In this document: positions 61,587 through 64,000 of the stretch, one piece after another | How the letters are laid out: each line of letters begins with the position of its first letter | Numbering within the stretch: the first letter of the stretch is position 1 | DNA from: Alphaproteobacteria bacterium | GTDB lineage: Bacteria; Pseudomonadota; Alphaproteobacteria; Micavibrionales; Micavibrionaceae | Direction: 5' to 3' | Assembly: GCA_020443295.1 (NCBI GenBank) | Contig: JAGRIJ010000013.1 | Coordinates: 1 to 64,000 of the forward strand | DNA length: 64,000 bases | The notes under the pieces: generated by a model | The model's database searches: none | What the model was told of the DNA's origin: nothing | Seen by the model: the letters and a program-made list of their open reading frames with translations, nothing else | Translations under genes and position numbers: made by a program

Positions 61587-63341
61587 ATGTTAAGCATCGA
61601 TTTTGAAAATCCTCCGATATGGAAACAAGTCAAGGATGCGCGGGGAAGCGATCTTGAGGAGTTGGGTTATTATGACCGTTATGCGGTTATGCATGCTGTT
61701 GGGCAGGAGTATGTGAATAATCTGATTCCCACAACTGCAGAGGATTACAGGGCGCTTATTCGTCAGGAAATGATCCTCCGCGATCTTCATAATATCGATG
61801 CAAGAGAACCTATTTATTATCCCGAAGACCAAGCGGCGATCGAAAGCTTTGGTAAAAATCTTATTGAAAGCGGGACATTCAAGAAGTGGCAAGAGGCCTG
61901 GGAAAATCCTGATCCCCTTAAGAGAAGGGGTATTATCCTGCAAATCAAGCGGGCTTTTGGCCAAGCGTTCGGCGCGGATATCAGTGGGGGTAAAGTTAAA
62001 CATGACGATACCGTCATCATGCCCGGCGATGTTGCGGACTACTCGGAAGATTTTGTTTTTCAAGAGGATCCTTCCGTTCAGCAGAATTTTTTGAAGGTTT
62101 TTCATACCGCCGTCTATGCTTCAGCGCGTGTTTTTCAGGAAAGGCTGGCTCGTGGAAAGATCAAAGTTGAGGCTGGCAGCGATCGCGAGGATCTCGCATG
62201 GAGGTGTCACGGGGATGTTCCCTCTGCTACCAGTCTGTTCTGGGATTCGGATGAGTTTAGGTTTTTCATGGGACAGCCGACCCGCAGGCACGCTTCATGG
62301 CTTGCAGATTCGGCTCTGCGCGCTGTGACGGGAGATTCGGAAGACCCGGAAATCGCCGACGAGGTTATCCGTGAGTTAAACGAAGCGGCATACCGCCGTT
62401 ATCTTTCGTCCAAAGTGCTTTATGCCTGCAATATGAAAGTTCTTGTCCCTCATGACGTCTGGCATGCCATTTCACCTATTTCGCAAAAACACATCAGGAA
62501 TATCAGCATAGAGGCGCAATCCGCCGTTGTGGATCTTGCTGAAAAAATTCATAAAAAAGGAGAGGTGGTTCCTCCCGAACTCAACAATGCGATTGAAAAA
62601 ATCATCTCCAGCTATCCTCTTACGCGGGAATACAGAAAATTTCAGGCCGAACAGCAGGCAAGGCTTTTAAAAAGAATGCTTCTGGATCCCAAGGTCGCTG
62701 AGGCTAAGGCTAACTGGCATACCTATAACGAAAATCAGAAACTGGAATTTCTTCAGCGTGTGACCAAGATGCATGCTGATGTTTTCGGGTATCGCCCGAG
62801 CCTTGTGGTTGCGGTCGATGAAGCTCCTGAACCCGATCCGAACGATCCGACCAGAAACAAATCGGTCAGTCTAGGATGGTATGACTGGACCAAGAGCTAT
62901 CCGGAACTGGCTATAAACGTAAATGAAGAGGTTGGGGGGCTGGAAAATTTCTTTCAGGCCCTTAACACTGCGATGCATGAAGCAGAGCATGCTTTTCAGG
63001 ATCACCTTGCCCGGCGCTATGAATCAGGGTTTTTGAAACCTGACTCTCCCCTGTATGAGCAGGCGCGCTATTTTTCAATCGCCAGATATATCTATGTCAA
63101 TCCTAAACAAAACAGGACGCATTACCGGAACAATGCTCTGGAGCGTGACTCGTTTGCCATGGGTAACGGCGTTTCGTTTTTTATCGCGCTGGCAAACAGG
63201 GATCAGCAGGAGGAATACAGTCAAAGACTGGAAGATATGTTCGAGGATCCGAGAGGAAAGGATCTGGATTTAAGTCGCGGTTTTGAAAATGTTCCCTGGA
63301 GGCATCATCCTCCCATGCCTGAGCCCGATGGATATTCCTGA
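61587..63341 (+). CDS. Unknown 584-residue protein with HExxH motif
   Basis: I do not recognise the family. The protein is mostly helical and soluble, without a signal peptide. Near its C terminus is a zinc-protease-type motif, HEAEH (464-468), within TAMHEAEHAFQDHLARRYE. A Glu519 about 50 residues later in NALERDSFAMG could be a third ligand, as in gluzincins. The 300-400 region is helical (ELNEAAYRRYLSSKVLYACNM). Metal-dependent peptidase activity is inference. It overlaps the next gene by one base (TGATG), suggesting a shared transcript with 63341-63661. Confidence 0.6.
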   Translation: MLSIDFENPPIWKQVKDARGSDLEELGYYDRYAVMHAVGQEYVNNLIPTTAEDYRALIRQEMILRDLHNIDAREPIYYPEDQAAIESFGKNLIESGTFKKWQEAWENPDPLKRRGIILQIKRAFGQAFGADISGGKVKHDDTVIMPGDVADYSEDFVFQEDPSVQQNFLKVFHTAVYASARVFQERLARGKIKVEAGSDREDLAWRCHGDVPSATSLFWDSDEFRFFMGQPTRRHASWLADSALRAVTGDSEDPEIADEVIRELNEAAYRRYLSSKVLYACNMKVLVPHDVWHAISPISQKHIRNISIEAQSAVVDLAEKIHKKGEVVPPELNNAIEKIISSYPLTREYRKFQAEQQARLLKRMLLDPKVAEAKANWHTYNENQKLEFLQRVTKMHADVFGYRPSLVVAVDEAPEPDPNDPTRNKSVSLGWYDWTKSYPELAINVNEEVGGLENFFQALNTAMHEAEHAFQDHLARRYESGFLKPDSPLYEQARYFSIARYIYVNPKQNRTHYRNNALERDSFAMGNGVSFFIALANRDQQEEYSQRLEDMFEDPRGKDLDLSRGFENVPWRHHPPMPEPDGYS

Positions 63342-63661
63342 TGGCCGCAGAAAATGAATTTCTGAAACTCTGGGATGTTTCAGGCGGCTTTATTTCGCAA
63401 GAAGATTCCGAAATAGTCGGTGGGCTGGGGCTGGATGCAGAAGGAAAGCTTCATGTCGTAGCGTCCGAGACCGAGGTCGCTGACCGGACACTTGAAGAAG
63501 TCTGCGAGAGGGTTAACCGCATGAATACATTTCATGTCCGAAAGGTCGCTAACACGGCTTATGTTTACGGGCGTAAGGATGAGGGTTTTATCGAAGCGCT
63601 TGAGTACTACCTTGTGAACCAGGAATTCCTTACTTTGAGCCCGTTTGAAGGGGAGCTTTAA
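63341..63661 (+). CDS. Small unknown protein coupled to HExxH gene
   Basis: The 106-residue protein was not recognised. It is soluble and acidic, with short hydrophobic strands (LHVVASETEVADRTLEEVCERV) and an ending EYYLVNQEFLTLSPFEGEL. Its ATG shares one base with the stop of the HExxH gene, so translation is coupled; it could be an inhibitor, chaperone or partner. There are no domain hits by eye. A weak hairpin follows at 63678-63692. Confidence 0.6.
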   Translation: MAAENEFLKLWDVSGGFISQEDSEIVGGLGLDAEGKLHVVASETEVADRTLEEVCERVNRMNTFHVRKVANTAYVYGRKDEGFIEALEYYLVNQEFLTLSPFEGEL

Positions 63662-63677
63662 GGCATACCAGGCTTTA

Positions 63678-63692
63678 CGCTGCAGTGCAGCG
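63678..63692 (+). terminator. Weak hairpin after the HExxH-linked gene
   Basis: The stem CGCTGC/GCAGCG with loop AGT is followed some bases later by TTTTT. It is short, and a poor terminator, but its position after the stop fits. Confidence 0.3.
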
Positions 63693-63775
63693 CGCATAGT
63701 TTTTGACACTTGGGTAATTTTTTGTCAGCTTCAGGCACCTGAAGTAGAATAATATTCTAAGTGGGATGTGTTTTT

Positions 63776-64000
63776 ATGAGTAAGCCTGTTTTCTTCAATA
63801 ACACTTTCCGGGATTCCTATCAGTCCAATCTGGGGATGCAGCCTTCTGCCAAGGAGATTACTCAGGCGGAAACCCATATGGAGGAGGTCGGCTGGCATTC
63901 TGTGCAAGGCGGCGGCGGGACATTTTTTCACGTGCCCATGCTTCGCGGCCGTGATCCGTGGACTGAACAACGTATTGTTCGGGGGGCTTATCCGAATGTT
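63776..64000 (+). CDS. Unknown protein, 3' end cut by window edge
   Basis: A frame beginning ATG at 63776 runs open for 75 codons to the window end: it opens MSKPVFFNNTFRDSYQSNLG and continues with a Gly-rich GWHSVQGGGGTFFHVPM. It is the next gene in the same direction as the HExxH pair. Too little is seen to assign a family. Confidence 0.5.
   Translation, partial: MSKPVFFNNTFRDSYQSNLGMQPSAKEITQAETHMEEVGWHSVQGGGGTFFHVPMLRGRDPWTEQRIVRGAYPNV

Overview
The window reads as a chromosomal segment of a Gram-negative alphaproteobacterium with roughly 50-55% GC. The evidence is gene content and order: hisB beside hslV/hslU, a DUF3576 lipoprotein-leuS-lptE-holA block, rsmB with a heparinase-fold gene and rpe, a DUF1674 (SdhAF4) gene beside rsmB, dnaX-ybaB near a 4.5S RNA, a complete ccoNOQP-ccoGHIS cluster, and two alphaproteobacterial-type porins. 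I cannot name the genus. A Rhodospirillales- or Micavibrionales-like lineage is only a guess. No insertion sequence, phage, integrase or CRISPR array was seen.

Layout. 1-7 kb holds a truncated hisD, hisB, and hslV and hslU, which are separated by two TerC-family genes on the other strand. 7-15 kb holds unrecognised proteins, an Smr-domain protein, a winged-helix regulator, a YggS-type PLP protein and two tandem porins. 15-21.7 kb is the forward block DUF3576-leuS-lptE-(GCS2-like ligase)-holA. 21.7-29 kb is mostly reverse: radA, an EAL protein, heparinase-like, rpe, two small AT-rich paralogues and rsmB. 28.9-34.8 kb holds two YbaB paralogues, sdhAF4, a DUF1223-like protein, exoIII, dnaX, a metallophosphoesterase, the 4.5S RNA and tRNA-Thr(CGT). 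34.9-40.9 kb holds a histidine kinase with a single-domain response regulator, a furA-katG pair, and a methyltransferase.

41-53.3 kb is the micro-oxic respiration region: a CheD-like unknown, a small FNR-box gene, a Crp/Fnr regulator, a TauE/SafE-like membrane protein, ccoN-O-Q-P-G-H-I-S, and an ompW gene broken by a one-base frameshift. Three FNR-type boxes (42731, 43997, 52540) tie these genes into a probable local oxygen regulon. 53.4-64 kb is accessory in character: a Sel1-like protein, an LRAT-fold protein divergent from an XRE regulator, a RimB-like/RimK-like pair, an RTX protein divergent from a PadR-HAAS pair, an HSP20 chaperone behind a CIRCE-type operator, two tandem alpha/beta hydrolases, a large HExxH protein, and a gene that runs off the window end.

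The most interesting points are these: the Fnr-family regulator carries an FNR-spaced cysteine motif at its C terminus instead of its N terminus, next to consensus FNR boxes; a 521-residue protein has an apparent CheD-like deamidase core; an HExxH protein of unknown family starts a small co-directional cluster; ompW is frameshifted; and repeat-rich DNA lies between the divergent RTX and PadR genes. All functional statements rest on reading motifs by eye. No database search was run.
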